A stretch of 64,000 nt of DNA from VGJW01 sp035286125 (GTDB lineage: Bacteria > Cyanobacteriota > Sericytochromatia > S15B-MN24 > VGJW01): contig JAYKIS010000086.1 in the NCBI GenBank assembly GCA_035286125.1, positions 1-64,000 of the forward strand, in the 5' to 3' direction. Positions 8,922-17,867 of the stretch are shown one piece after another. Position 1 is the stretch's first letter; each line of letters opens with the position of its first letter. Below the pieces are notes generated by a model that was not told the origin of the DNA, did not search any database, and worked only from the letters and a program-made list of their open reading frames with translations. The position numbers were made by a program, and so were the translations under genes.

Positions 8922-10168
8922 GGGGCGACGCTGTCGTTTCGGGCGGGAGCCATAGCGTACCACGGATGGCGGGCCGGCCGCCTGATCTCCAGCATCGCCG
9001 GGCTCTCCGCGTACTGCAGGCGCAGGCCGCGGGGGTCCTCGGAGAGCGGCTGGACACCGTGCTTCGTCCGGAGCAGGATCTGGGCCTCGGGGTCGGCGAC
9101 GTAGAGGCGGCCGCGGGCATAGGGCGCCCGGAAGACATCTCCCTGCCATCGTGCCGGCTCCAGGGGGACCTCGTGCAGGTCGCCATCCCACCGCTGGTCG
9201 CTGAGCAGGTCGGCAGCCAGTTCACGGATGATGGGATCGGGAATGTCTGCTTGCGCCAGCAGCTTGAGGGCTTCCCACATGGCGTAGTCGTCCCGTGCCA
9301 CGAACGCCTCCAGGTCCTCCCCCATCGGTGCCACGAGCCAGCCCAGGCCCACGGCGTCGAGCGCGGTGCGGGGCAAATCCCCGAGCCGCAGCATCAGGCC
9401 GTGGAGCATGGCGTCGTAGATGCGCGCCGTCCGGTGCTCGTAGACGTTCTTGTACATGTGCCGGCGGCTCATCAGCTCCTGACCCAGCGCGTCGACGGCC
9501 TTGTCCTCGAAGGCGATACGGCTGCGACCGCGCCACTCGGCCCGGGTCAGGTGACGCATCAGCCAGTCGAGATCGAAGCCTGCATAGCGGACCCCTGTCA
9601 TGTAGGCGTCGCGAAGCAGGTAGTCGAGGCGATCCACGTCTGCCTGGCTCGAGACGAGGTCATGCATCCAGGCGTCCTCGGGGGCCAGCGCACCACCATC
9701 CCGGATGGCCACGATCCGCCGGGCCAGAGCGGCCCCGTCCGGGGCGTGACGTCCCCAGACTGCCTGAAGATCCGGATGTTCCAGGATCAGGCGATCCGTC
9801 ACCGTCTCGTGGTGGAAGCCCCAGATGCGTTCCGCCGTATGCGAGAAGATGCCGTGCCCCAGGTCATGCAGCATGGCCGCGAGGCCGAGGGCCATGCGGT
9901 CGAACGGCGTAAGGTCAGGGATCAGGTGCCTGCCGTCCAGTTCCGCCATGGCCCTGCGGACCAGCTGGTAGGCCCCCAGGCTGTGGGCAAACCGCGAGTG
10001 CTCGGCGCCCGGGAAGATCAGCTTGGACAGGCCGAGCTGGTGCAGGCGCCGCAGACGCTGGAAGGGTCGGGTCTGCAGCACGTCGAGCGCGACGGCCCCG
10101 AGGGCATCCGCGGGGAAGTCGATGGTGGCGTGAATGACGTCACGCAGGACGAAGGGTGGCCTGAGCAT
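8918..10168 (-). CDS. HD-domain phosphohydrolase of the dNTPase/SAMHD1-like family (COG1078)
   Basis: 416 residues. The N-terminus VIHATIDFPADALGAVALDV and FQRLRRLHQLGLSKLIFPGA, then HSRFAHSLGAY and MLHDLGHGIFSHTAE, follow the COG1078 pattern: the first metal His in HSRFAHSLG, then the H-D pair in MLHDLGHG. Later the segment SSQADVDRLDYLLRDAYMTG carries the last Asp. Family members hydrolyse dNTPs or other nucleotides in the cytoplasm; the substrate here cannot be told. It begins six bases after the previous gene's stop and overlaps lipA by four bases (ATGA), so it is part of the same operon although no functional link to lipoylation is obvious. Confidence 0.9.
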   Translation of the reverse strand: MLRPPFVLRDVIHATIDFPADALGAVALDVLQTRPFQRLRRLHQLGLSKLIFPGAEHSRFAHSLGAYQLVRRAMAELDGRHLIPDLTPFDRMALGLAAMLHDLGHGIFSHTAERIWGFHHETVTDRLILEHPDLQAVWGRHAPDGAALARRIVAIRDGGALAPEDAWMHDLVSSQADVDRLDYLLRDAYMTGVRYAGFDLDWLMRHLTRAEWRGRSRIAFEDKAVDALGQELMSRRHMYKNVYEHRTARIYDAMLHGLMLRLGDLPRTALDAVGLGWLVAPMGEDLEAFVARDDYAMWEALKLLAQADIPDPIIRELAADLLSDQRWDGDLHEVPLEPARWQGDVFRAPYARGRLYVADPEAQILLRTKHGVQPLSEDPRGLRLQYAESPAMLEIRRPARHPWYAMAPARNDSVAP

Positions 10169-10174
10169 CAGCCC

Positions 10175-12745
10175 CTAAGCATAGCGGAAGCGCAGGATCA
10201 GCGGACCCTCGGGCAACGTGCCCGCAAGGATGACCTCGTGTCGTCCACCCGTCTTCCTGATTCGGCAGGCCAAGGGGCCCGGGCCGTTCTCGGCCTCGAC
10301 CCGGACCAGATCCGCGGTTCCCTCCGGCAAGAGCAGGATCACGCGTCGTTCCCCGCGCTCGTTGCCCGCCGGGCGCAGGGCCAGCTCCAGCGACCGGCCG
10401 TCCGGCTGGTGTCGGCCTGCCAGCACCTCGATACCTTCCGAGGCCAGCAGCCAGGCGTCCTTGCCGCGCATCTCGCGCAGCCCCGGCACCACGTCCGGAT
10501 GATGCGACCATGTGGCCTCGGCCGGACGCTGCCGCGTGAGGGGCCAGCCCTGACCCTCGCGGGTCTCGGCGCGACCGGGGGGCGCGGCCGGGGGGAGCCG
10601 ATCGACGATGCCCAAGCCTCGTCGCCAGCGGGTCCGGGCGCCGGGGTCGGCGGCCATGGGGCCGAGTCGGGCGGCCAGGGCCTTCCAGCGAGGTTCTTCC
10701 CGGCCAGATGCGAGTCGCCACGAGCCGGTCGTGGCCAGCCACGCCGCGACGGCATGGCCGCCATCGGGCTGATCACGGCCCTCTACGCCCGTCGGGATCA
10801 GCAGGCTGGCCGGATCCTGATGACGACCGAGGCTGTCCGTCACCTGGGCGAGCATGGCGGAAGCACCCAGGGCCCGCATGCCTGCAGCATCCGTCATGCG
10901 CGCCGTACGATCCAGCACGGGTCCGGTCTCGAGCAGGGCGTCCACGGGGTTCCTGTCGCTATCCAGCCAAGCCTGAAGCCAGAGCAGGCCGCCGGTACCC
11001 TCGAGCGTGGGCGTCCGTTCCCATGCGCGTTCGCGCCACACCCGGGCCAGTGCTTCCCGGGGCGCGGTCCTTGGCGTCATGGGCAGCGCGGTATCCAGCC
11101 AAGGCAGGGCCAAGGCATCCCTGGCGGCCTGGTCGAGGTAGCCGACGGCACCCGCGGGCCAGGGACCGAGGTTGTCGGAGACGGGGATGCGGCGCACCGG
11201 CTGGCGCCGGGGAGCAGGCACGGAGTAGGTGATGCGGTTTCCCGCCCGGCCCAGCAGGGGCCCGTCCGGCGTCGTCACCTCGAGGTCCGGGGCATCGGTC
11301 CGCACCCAGGCCGTGTTCCCGTTCCCGAGCGCGCGCAGGCCGAGGGCCGGGGGCAGGACGGCGACCGGCACGGACCCGAAGGGAAGGTGGCGCCAGCGAT
11401 CCTCGAGGATCATGCGACCGTCGCCGGTGTAGCCCGAGGCAACGGTCGTGGAACCCCACGGCAGGGCAGCCGAAGCCCAGAATCGGGCGCGGGCGAGACG
11501 CTCCGCATCGGGAACCGGGCCGGACCGGGCCCCCGTGGCCGGCCACGCTCCCTCGGGCCAAAGGACGCGCAGGTGCTGTCCGGGTTCCAGCGCAATCGAC
11601 ATCGTGCCGTCCCGGGTCGTGATGCCACCCTCGAGGACACGCCTGTCGTCGCTGGCCAGCAGCAGCGGGACGCTCGTGGCCCGGCTCTCCAGCAATAGCC
11701 ACGGCGAGGCTCCCGGCGTAGTGACGGGCCGGCCGTCCGGCAAGGGCAGGCGGATGCAGCCCCAGGAATCGCATCGCGTGAAATGGCCGACTTCCGCTAC
11801 GTCGAGGACAATCGACGCGTCGAGGGCCTCGACGACCCAGCCTGGAGCCAAGAGCGGCTGGTAGACCCGCCAGAGCCCCACCCCGTCGGACGTCCGACGC
11901 TCCAGGACGCGCCCTGTCTTGCCGCGGGCCGTCACGAAGACCGTTTCGGCCGCCGACTTGCCCGGAGCCCGGATCCTGCCCGACCATCCGGCCTGCCCGA
12001 CCTCCCCAAGGGGTTTCCAAGTATCGGCGTCCATCTCGCATGTCAGTAGTGAACGCTTCAGTCGTCGGCCGATCCTGCCCGATCCGGGTTCGAGCGCGGG
12101 CAGACCCGGCGGGCTGCTCGCGGGGTCCTCGATCCAGGCCGGCGCCCGCCCGGGTGCGACGGGTTCTTCCGGACGGAGGGCCGCGAAAGCGCCCCGGAAG
12201 CCGACAAAGCCGATGCCCGGGAATCCGGGCCAGGTCTCGAGGCGCAACGCGAGGACATTGTCCCTGGCACGAAGCAGGCTGCCCGGGACGGGGATCTCGA
12301 GTACCCGATCCCACGGCCGGTCGACGGCCCCGTGTGCCTGCAACATCAGGCGGCCGTTGACGTGGATGTCGACATCCGCCGCGACGCCCTTCAGGGCGAG
12401 GATCGTGTCCTGGCCCAGGCCGGCGGGTTCCACCATGAAGGCGAGGCGCATCCAGCCGACGGGCCCGGGGGCTCGCCAGCCCCGGAGGTCATTGATGGGC
12501 TGTCCGATGCGGGCGGCTGGTGGCAGGGGCAGGCCCGCGGGTGCAGACGGAACGGGAAGGGCGAGGCCCGGGTCGTCGACGGGATGCCAACGCCACGACC
12601 GGAATTCGATGGCCTCAGCACCGCCCCGCCATACGTAGGGAGCCGGGACGACGACCTCGATGCCGAGATCCTGCGCGTAGCCGGGTACTCCGGACAGCCC
12701 GGCAGCCAAGGCGGCAAGGGCGAGGGGGATTCCTCGGATCTTCAC
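10175..12745 (-). CDS. Large secreted protein with a galactose-binding-like segment, function unknown
   Basis: 856 residues from a GTG at 12743-12745 that overlaps the previous stop (GTGA). Residues 1-24 (MKIRGIPLALAALAAGLSG ... YAQ) form a signal peptide. A stretch near residues 100-190 contains VDIHVNGRLMLQAHGAVDRP and then NVLALRLETW, the 'xxxVWVNGxxxGxHxGGYxPFxxDIT ... NxLAVRV' pattern of the sugar-binding jelly-roll domain of glycoside hydrolase family 2. The C-terminal half, about 520-780, is Ala/Leu/Trp-rich and could be a helical barrel, but I see no catalytic pair. The product may bind or process polysaccharide outside the cell. It is coupled to the preceding helical-repeat gene and followed by the HD gene. 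Confidence 0.72.
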   Translation of the reverse strand: MKIRGIPLALAALAAGLSGVPGYAQDLGIEVVVPAPYVWRGGAEAIEFRSWRWHPVDDPGLALPVPSAPAGLPLPPAARIGQPINDLRGWRAPGPVGWMRLAFMVEPAGLGQDTILALKGVAADVDIHVNGRLMLQAHGAVDRPWDRVLEIPVPGSLLRARDNVLALRLETWPGFPGIGFVGFRGAFAALRPEEPVAPGRAPAWIEDPASSPPGLPALEPGSGRIGRRLKRSLLTCEMDADTWKPLGEVGQAGWSGRIRAPGKSAAETVFVTARGKTGRVLERRTSDGVGLWRVYQPLLAPGWVVEALDASIVLDVAEVGHFTRCDSWGCIRLPLPDGRPVTTPGASPWLLLESRATSVPLLLASDDRRVLEGGITTRDGTMSIALEPGQHLRVLWPEGAWPATGARSGPVPDAERLARARFWASAALPWGSTTVASGYTGDGRMILEDRWRHLPFGSVPVAVLPPALGLRALGNGNTAWVRTDAPDLEVTTPDGPLLGRAGNRITYSVPAPRRQPVRRIPVSDNLGPWPAGAVGYLDQAARDALALPWLDTALPMTPRTAPREALARVWRERAWERTPTLEGTGGLLWLQAWLDSDRNPVDALLETGPVLDRTARMTDAAGMRALGASAMLAQVTDSLGRHQDPASLLIPTGVEGRDQPDGGHAVAAWLATTGSWRLASGREEPRWKALAARLGPMAADPGARTRWRRGLGIVDRLPPAAPPGRAETREGQGWPLTRQRPAEATWSHHPDVVPGLREMRGKDAWLLASEGIEVLAGRHQPDGRSLELALRPAGNERGERRVILLLPEGTADLVRVEAENGPGPLACRIRKTGGRHEVILAGTLPEGPLILRFRYA

Positions 12746-14508
12746 GCGTCCGTGCGGCTCCGGGCGTGCTCGAGGTCCATCGCACCGACGAGGAAGGGGT
12801 GAGGCGCGGCCTCGTGGAGCTCGCGCGCCGTGACGGCCGCGAGCCAGCCGCCCTCCAGCATGTGGCCGACAAACCAGCTGGTATGGTTGCGGTTCGAGAA
12901 TCCTCCGGCCAGACGCAGGCTGAGGCGCACGTCCCGCGCGGCCACGAGGGGCAGGATCTGCCTGAGGGCCTGGTCGTGCGCAAGGACGGGATCGTCTTCG
13001 CCGGTCCACGCGGCCTGCAGCAGGATGGCCCATATCGGGTCGGGGCCATCGTCCTCGAGGAGATCGAGGGTGCGGGCTGCCCGGCCCGTCGGCCAAGCCT
13101 GGCGCAGAAGAGACCGGATCCGGGGCCTGAGCCCGGTTTCGGCAATTGCATCAGGATGGGTGGCCAGCAGGTTGGCCGCAGCGAGCCTGTCGTCGTGGTC
13201 TGCCGTGGCCAGGACCTGCGCCAGCGACCATGGCGCAAGGCGCAGGGCCTCGGCGGCCAGACGGGGGCGCAGGCCTTCGCGCGCCTCCCGGACCACGCGC
13301 CATGCCGCGGTGGGTGTCCGTGGCCATCCCGGGTCGTGGGCATCCGGCAGGCATCCCGTGGCACCGGACAGGTTGGCAAGGACCCTGGGCACGACACCGG
13401 GGGCTTCCCGGCGACACCAGCCGAGCAGATCGACAAGCCCTGCCGGGTGACGCTCCCCGGGCAGCCGGGCCAAGGCTTCCGACAGGTTGAGGGCTGTTTC
13501 CTCGGCCTGGTCGGCGTCCAGGACCTGGCTGTGGTCGAGGAACCACGAGAGCGTGGCCTCCAGTTCGTCCGCAAGCGTGGGCACCTCGGCCACGAAGTGG
13601 GCGAGCAACTGGGCCATGAGGCCGGCGTACCGGCGTGGCAGTCCCTCTCGGTGCCAGGCCGCCGGCAGCGCGGCAGCACGCCACAGGGGGCCGAGCGCAG
13701 CGCGAACGGACGAGGACGTGCGCTCCAGCAGCGCGGCTGTGGTCGTGAGCATCTCCAGCCGCAGCGGGCGTGGCAGCGCCTCCATGCTTGTCCACGGGAG
13801 GCAGGTCCGGGCCAGGTCCGTGATGTCATGTCCGCGTTGGTGCAGCAGGGTCAGGGCGACCATCTGCCGCAGCAGGGCGCGCTTGAGTTGCTCGCGCGTG
13901 AAGGGGCTGCCCCCCTGCGCGTTGCGGTCGACCCAGCCGCAGGCGTCATCGCCGGCGCGACGCAGCAGGACATGCAGGGCCTCATCGATGTCGGGGGCGT
14001 CGGGCAGGCGGTCGGCCATGTCCGTCAACAGAAGGTGACTTGCGCCATGGGCCAGGATGGCCTGAAGGCCTTGCTCGCGGCCATAGAGGCCGAAGACCAG
14101 GTCGTTGAGGGTGCGGATGAAGCCCCCGGGGGGTTCGTGGGCTGCCGTCAGGGCACCCAGGGCATCGACCTCGGGTTCGAGGGCCTGCAGCAGGGCCCAT
14201 TGGCCATCGGCTCCGAGGAGGGGCAGCGCCTCGCCGACGTAGCGCAGGTGAAGGCCGGACAGGCCCTCCTCGACCAGGGGGCGGTAGTGGGCGATGGCCT
14301 CCGACCAGAGGGCGGCGGCCGATTCCTGCGGTGCAGCCTGCCGTGCGGCTGCGGCAGCAAGGACCAGATCCAGATAGAGGTCTTCCGGGTCTTCCTGTTC
14401 GCGGGCCAGGCGAGCCGCGGCCTCGATGTCGCCCGAGAGCGCCAGCCGTACGATCCGGCGACTGCGTTCGGCCGGAGCGGCCGGAAACGAGGGCGGCTCG
14501 AAGGGCAT
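12742..14508 (-). CDS. Cytoplasmic all-helical protein, function unknown
   Basis: 588 residues, no signal peptide or membrane segment. It is rich in Ala, Leu, Arg and Trp and looks entirely helical, with HEAT- or TPR-like blocks such as GDIEAAARLAREQEDPEDLY near the N-terminus, but no clear consensus repeat. It begins 44 bases after the XerC/D-type recombinase stop and overlaps the secreted 856-residue protein by four bases (GTGA). I do not recognise a family. Its base composition and codon use match the neighbours, so there is no sign of recent transfer. Confidence 0.72.
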   Translation of the reverse strand: MPFEPPSFPAAPAERSRRIVRLALSGDIEAAARLAREQEDPEDLYLDLVLAAAAARQAAPQESAAALWSEAIAHYRPLVEEGLSGLHLRYVGEALPLLGADGQWALLQALEPEVDALGALTAAHEPPGGFIRTLNDLVFGLYGREQGLQAILAHGASHLLLTDMADRLPDAPDIDEALHVLLRRAGDDACGWVDRNAQGGSPFTREQLKRALLRQMVALTLLHQRGHDITDLARTCLPWTSMEALPRPLRLEMLTTTAALLERTSSSVRAALGPLWRAAALPAAWHREGLPRRYAGLMAQLLAHFVAEVPTLADELEATLSWFLDHSQVLDADQAEETALNLSEALARLPGERHPAGLVDLLGWCRREAPGVVPRVLANLSGATGCLPDAHDPGWPRTPTAAWRVVREAREGLRPRLAAEALRLAPWSLAQVLATADHDDRLAAANLLATHPDAIAETGLRPRIRSLLRQAWPTGRAARTLDLLEDDGPDPIWAILLQAAWTGEDDPVLAHDQALRQILPLVAARDVRLSLRLAGGFSNRNHTSWFVGHMLEGGWLAAVTARELHEAAPHPFLVGAMDLEHARSRTDA

Positions 14509-14552
14509 GGCCCGATTCTACGCCACGCCTGTCCGCTGCGCGTGGTTGCGCA

Positions 14553-15455
14553 TCACGGTCGGGCGTGGGTCCGGTGGTAGACCTCGCGCAGGCGATCCTG
14601 CGTGACGTGGGTGTAGATCTGCGTCGTGGACAGGGTCTGATGCCCCAGCAGTTCCTGGACGCTGCGCAGGTCGACACCGCGTTCGAGCAGGTGCGTCGCG
14701 AAGCCGTGGCGCAGCATGTGGGGCGTCACGTGCTGCATCAGGCCGGCCCGGCGTGCGTGGGCCGCGATCAGGCGCTGGACGGACCTTACGGTCAGGGCGC
14801 CGCCGGACGGGCCCAGGAACAGGGCGTCCGTATGCGCCGAAGCGCGGCTGGCCAGCGCCGGGCGGCCGAACTCGAGGTACCTTTCCAGTGCCTGCCAGGC
14901 GCCGGGATCGACAAGCACGCGGCGCTCCTTCCGGCCCTTGCCGAAGACCGGCAGCTCGACGAGGCCGTCTGCATCGGGCGCAAGGCCGCGGATGATGGTG
15001 ACGGTCAGCGCGATGAGTTCACTGATGCGTACTCCGGAAGCGTCCAGCATGGCCATGAGCGCCCGGTCCCGCAGGCCTTGCGGAGTGGCGGGGTCTGGAG
15101 CGGCCAGCAGGGCGGCGGTTTGTGGCGCGTCGAGGAACCGGGGCAAGCGCTGCGGACGCTTCGGTGGTCTCAGGCCTTGCGTGGGATCGGTCTCGAGGAC
15201 GCGCAGGCGAACCAGATAGCGATAGTAGGCCCGCACGGCGGCTATCTTGCGTTCGCGGCTCCGGGGCGCGAGGCCGTCGCGGCCCAGCTGCAGGGTCCAT
15301 GCACGCAGTCTTTTCAGGTCCGCGCGCAAGGGATCGTCGCCGAGCCACGCCATGAACTGGGCAAGGTCCCGGCCATACGCTGCCACCGTATGGGGAGAGA
15401 GGTTGCGCTCGACCTCGAGGTGCAACAGGAACGCGTCGCGGTCCTCGATGCGCAT
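14553..15455 (-). CDS. xerC: Tyrosine recombinase XerC/XerD type
   Basis: 300 residues, the length of chromosomal Xer proteins. These resolve chromosome dimers at dif during cell division. All catalytic residues are present: Arg143 (GVRISEL), Lys173 (FGKGRKERR), His246 and Arg249 (HMLRHGF), His272 (GHQTLSTTQIY) and the nucleophile Tyr281. The N-terminal SAM-like domain (LEVERNLSPHTVAAYGRDL) is complete. The ATG at 15453-15455 is seven bases after the tdk stop. XerC versus XerD cannot be settled from one copy. No attachment sites or phage genes flank it, so it is more likely a housekeeping enzyme than an integrase. Confidence 0.9.
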   Translation of the reverse strand: MRIEDRDAFLLHLEVERNLSPHTVAAYGRDLAQFMAWLGDDPLRADLKRLRAWTLQLGRDGLAPRSRERKIAAVRAYYRYLVRLRVLETDPTQGLRPPKRPQRLPRFLDAPQTAALLAAPDPATPQGLRDRALMAMLDASGVRISELIALTVTIIRGLAPDADGLVELPVFGKGRKERRVLVDPGAWQALERYLEFGRPALASRASAHTDALFLGPSGGALTVRSVQRLIAAHARRAGLMQHVTPHMLRHGFATHLLERGVDLRSVQELLGHQTLSTTQIYTHVTQDRLREVYHRTHARP

Positions 15456-15462
15456 GGGTGCC

Positions 15463-16101
15463 TCAGGAGGCCACGGGCGTGCGGGTCTCGAGCGGCGTGA
15501 GCGGCAGCTGCTCCGGCCTCGGGATGACGTGGTGCTGGCGGCAGCGCGGCTCGTACGATTCGCTCGCCCCCACGAGAACGATGGGATCATCCCAGGAGGC
15601 GGGGCGACCGTCGATCAGGCGCTGGCTGCGGGTCGCGGGGCCACCGCAAAGCACGCAGATGGCCGTCAGCTTCTCGACCTTCTCGGCAATGGCGAGCAGC
15701 TGAGGCATCAGGGTGAAGGGCTGTCCCCTGAAGTCCATGTCGAGGCCGGCGCAGATGACCCGGCGTCCCGAATCGGCAAGGTGCTGGACGACCTCGACCA
15801 TGCCGATGTCGAAGAACTGCACCTCGTCCAGGGCCACGATCTGGGTGTCCGGCTCGATGAGGGGCAGGATTTCGGCGGAGCCCTCGGCCCGGATGGCGCG
15901 CATCCGCAGCCCCCCGTGCGAGGAGATGTCCTCGGGGAAGTAGCGGTTGTCGATCATGGGCTTGAAAGCCTGGACCTTCTGTCGTGCAATCTCGGCACGG
16001 CGCACGCGGCGGATGAGTTCCTCGGTCTTGCCGCAGTACATCGAGCCGCAGATGACCTCGATCCAGCCCTGGCTGAACGCAGGTGCGTAGAAGCCGGCCA
16101 T
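15463..16101 (-). CDS. tdk: Thymidine kinase (type II)
   Basis: 212 residues. Phosphorylates thymidine in the salvage pathway. Walker A is GSMYCGKTEE (residues 19-28), catalytic Glu93 lies in ALDEVQFF, and the zinc lasso uses C149, C152 and C187 with His190 or His191. The start is well supported: AGGGAGGG about seven bases upstream of the ATG at 16099-16101. It is the first gene of the long reverse-strand run, so the promoter should lie in 16102-16207, between it and the divergent HEAT-repeat gene. Confidence 0.95.
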   Translation of the reverse strand: MAGFYAPAFSQGWIEVICGSMYCGKTEELIRRVRRAEIARQKVQAFKPMIDNRYFPEDISSHGGLRMRAIRAEGSAEILPLIEPDTQIVALDEVQFFDIGMVEVVQHLADSGRRVICAGLDMDFRGQPFTLMPQLLAIAEKVEKLTAICVLCGGPATRSQRLIDGRPASWDDPIVLVGASESYEPRCRQHHVIPRPEQLPLTPLETRTPVAS

Positions 16102-16207
16102 GGACCCTCCCTCTGGATACGATGTGACGTGTTCATGATAGACGACAGCCTCCAGATGGGGTACAGGAGTAGCTGTCGCCGAGACAAGCCGGAGTAGCGG
16201 AAGCAAC

Positions 16208-16726
16208 GTGCCCGATCGTCCTGTGTCTGCTGCGGCGGGGTCTCCCGCCGCGACGATGATGGATCTGTTCGATCGTCCGGACGAGGACAAGTTCTTCAAG
16301 GCAGTGCAGGCCGTGGCCGAGGACGGGGCCTGGCCCGACCTGGGCCCGTTTCTTGAAGCAGCCCGTCACGAGGAGCATGCCAGGCGCCGGCGCGGACTCT
16401 ACGTCCTTGCCTACCATGGGTCCGAGCCCGCCACGCTGGCCATCCTGCGCGACGCGCTCACTGACCCCGAGACCGTCGTCCGCACGGCCGTCCTGACGGC
16501 TATCGGCCGGCACGGCCTGAGCCAGCTCGTGCCCGACATCTGCCGCATCTTCCTGGAGGAGGGCGAGGATCCCCAGCTGGCCAAGGCTGCCTCCGAGACC
16601 CTGGGCAAGCTCGCCGATGCGCGGGCCATCGAGCCACTTCGCCAGGCCAAGACACGCTTCCCGACCTTCGTCGTGCGTTCGGCCTGCGACATGGCCCTGC
16701 GCAAGCTCGGGGCCTCCGCGCGGTGA
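16208..16726 (+). CDS. HEAT-repeat protein
   Basis: 172 residues from a GTG at 16208; an internal ATG at 16256 or 16259 (MMDLFDRPDEDKFF) is an alternative. The body reads as three HEAT-type helical pairs: HARRRRGLYVLAYHG, TVVRTAVLTAIGRHG and PQLAKAASETLGKLADARAI with the usual LGxLGDxRAI ending. Such proteins act as adaptor or scaffold surfaces. It is the only forward gene in a large reverse-strand region and ends seven bases from the convergent histidine kinase, with no terminator visible between them. Confidence 0.75.
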   Translation: MPDRPVSAAAGSPAATMMDLFDRPDEDKFFKAVQAVAEDGAWPDLGPFLEAARHEEHARRRRGLYVLAYHGSEPATLAILRDALTDPETVVRTAVLTAIGRHGLSQLVPDICRIFLEEGEDPQLAKAASETLGKLADARAIEPLRQAKTRFPTFVVRSACDMALRKLGASAR

Positions 16727-16733
16727 CCCCGGC

Positions 16734-17867
16734 TCAGGCCGCTTCCTCGGCCTGCGTGCGCATCGGCAGCCAGAACCAGAAATTCGCTCCGCGGCCAGGG
16801 CTGCTGTCGACGCCAATCCGGCCGCCGTGGGCTTCGACGATGGCCCTTGCGATGGCGAGGCCGAGGCCCGTTCCCCCGCTGGCCGCGGGTCCGATCTGGC
16901 GGTAGCGCTGGAAGAGCAGCTTGCGGTCCTCCGGGCTGATGCCGGGCCCACGGTCCCGGACCTCAATCCGGATGCCGCCATCCCGGGTGGTGAGGCCCAC
17001 GTCGATGACGCCGCGGGGCGGACTGTGCCGGATCGCGTTCGACAGCAGGTTGAGCAGGACCTGATCGAGCCGCCGGGGATCCGCCATCACGGGCGGGCAG
17101 CTACCGGGCAGGTTCATGTCCAGGCGCAGGCTCCTCGCCTTGAGCTGGGGGCCGAGGCTGCAGGCCACGGCGCGCATGTGCGCCATGGGGTCGAGGGTTT
17201 CCGGATGAATCTGGAAGGTCCCGGCCTGGAGCCTTGCGTCATCGAGCAGTTCGTCGACCAGGTGGGTGATGCGTTGTCCTGCGCGCTTGATCTCGAGCAC
17301 GAAGTCGCGTGCCTCGGTGCCCAGGGGACCGGCGAGGCCGTCCGCGAGCAACTCGGCAAAGCCCATGATGGTCGTCAGGGGCGTCCGCAGTTCGTGGCTG
17401 ACGCTGCTGATGAACTGGTCACGCAGCGCTTCCAGGTGCCGCAGGGATCGCACCTCCTCGAGGGCTTGCTCGGCCCGGCTGCGGTGCAGGCTCTCCAGGT
17501 CGAGGGACATCCGCCTTCCCTGCAGCAGAGAATGGACGCGGGTACGCAACTCGATGCGGCGGATTGGCGTCAGCACGACCTCATCCGCGGTACAGCCGAG
17601 GTGACGCGAGGCCGGGTAGAGGTCGCTGGGGTGGACGAGCAGCAGGACGGGCAGGAAACGCGGTGCTTCGGCGGTACGACAGGCGTGGATCCGGTCCGCG
17701 AGGTCGATGTGGGAGCGCAGGTCCATCACGGCCAGATCCAGCGGAGTCCGCTGCTCCCCCGAATGCAGCTCGGGTCGCTCGATGATGGCGAAGTCCCGGG
17801 GCTCCAGGAGCGTGCGGAAGAGCCGGGCATCCTCGGCCTGCCCCAGCCAAAGCCCGAGCTGCATCAT
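16734..17867 (-). CDS. Histidine kinase with N-terminal receiver-like domain
   Basis: 377 residues, no membrane segment. Residues 1-115 look like a diverged response-regulator receiver: LDLAVMDLRSH puts Asp49 at the phosphoacceptor position, and VLLLVHP and VVLTPIRRIEL stand where the receiver's LTA and KPF segments would be. A coiled segment (about 120-155) leads to the dimerisation/phosphoacceptor box FISSVSHELRTPLT (His158), then the ATPase domain with N277 (LLNLLSNAIRH), DRGPGIS (305-311) and GGTGLGLAIA (331-340). All kinase motifs are intact. It starts within the stop of the KaiC gene (ATG ATG overlapping TGA), so the two are coupled, a cytoplasmic sensor unit. Confidence 0.9.
   Translation of the reverse strand: MMQLGLWLGQAEDARLFRTLLEPRDFAIIERPELHSGEQRTPLDLAVMDLRSHIDLADRIHACRTAEAPRFLPVLLLVHPSDLYPASRHLGCTADEVVLTPIRRIELRTRVHSLLQGRRMSLDLESLHRSRAEQALEEVRSLRHLEALRDQFISSVSHELRTPLTTIMGFAELLADGLAGPLGTEARDFVLEIKRAGQRITHLVDELLDDARLQAGTFQIHPETLDPMAHMRAVACSLGPQLKARSLRLDMNLPGSCPPVMADPRRLDQVLLNLLSNAIRHSPPRGVIDVGLTTRDGGIRIEVRDRGPGISPEDRKLLFQRYRQIGPAASGGTGLGLAIARAIVEAHGGRIGVDSSPGRGANFWFWLPMRTQAEEAA

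Noticed and set aside
8966..11698. Forward open frame of about 910 residues opposite lipA, the HD gene and the secreted protein
   Set aside because: Same reason; the HD and lipA motifs are on the reverse strand.
14553..15455. Phage-type tyrosine integrase
   Set aside because: Length and motifs are those of chromosomal XerC/D, and neighbours are housekeeping genes.
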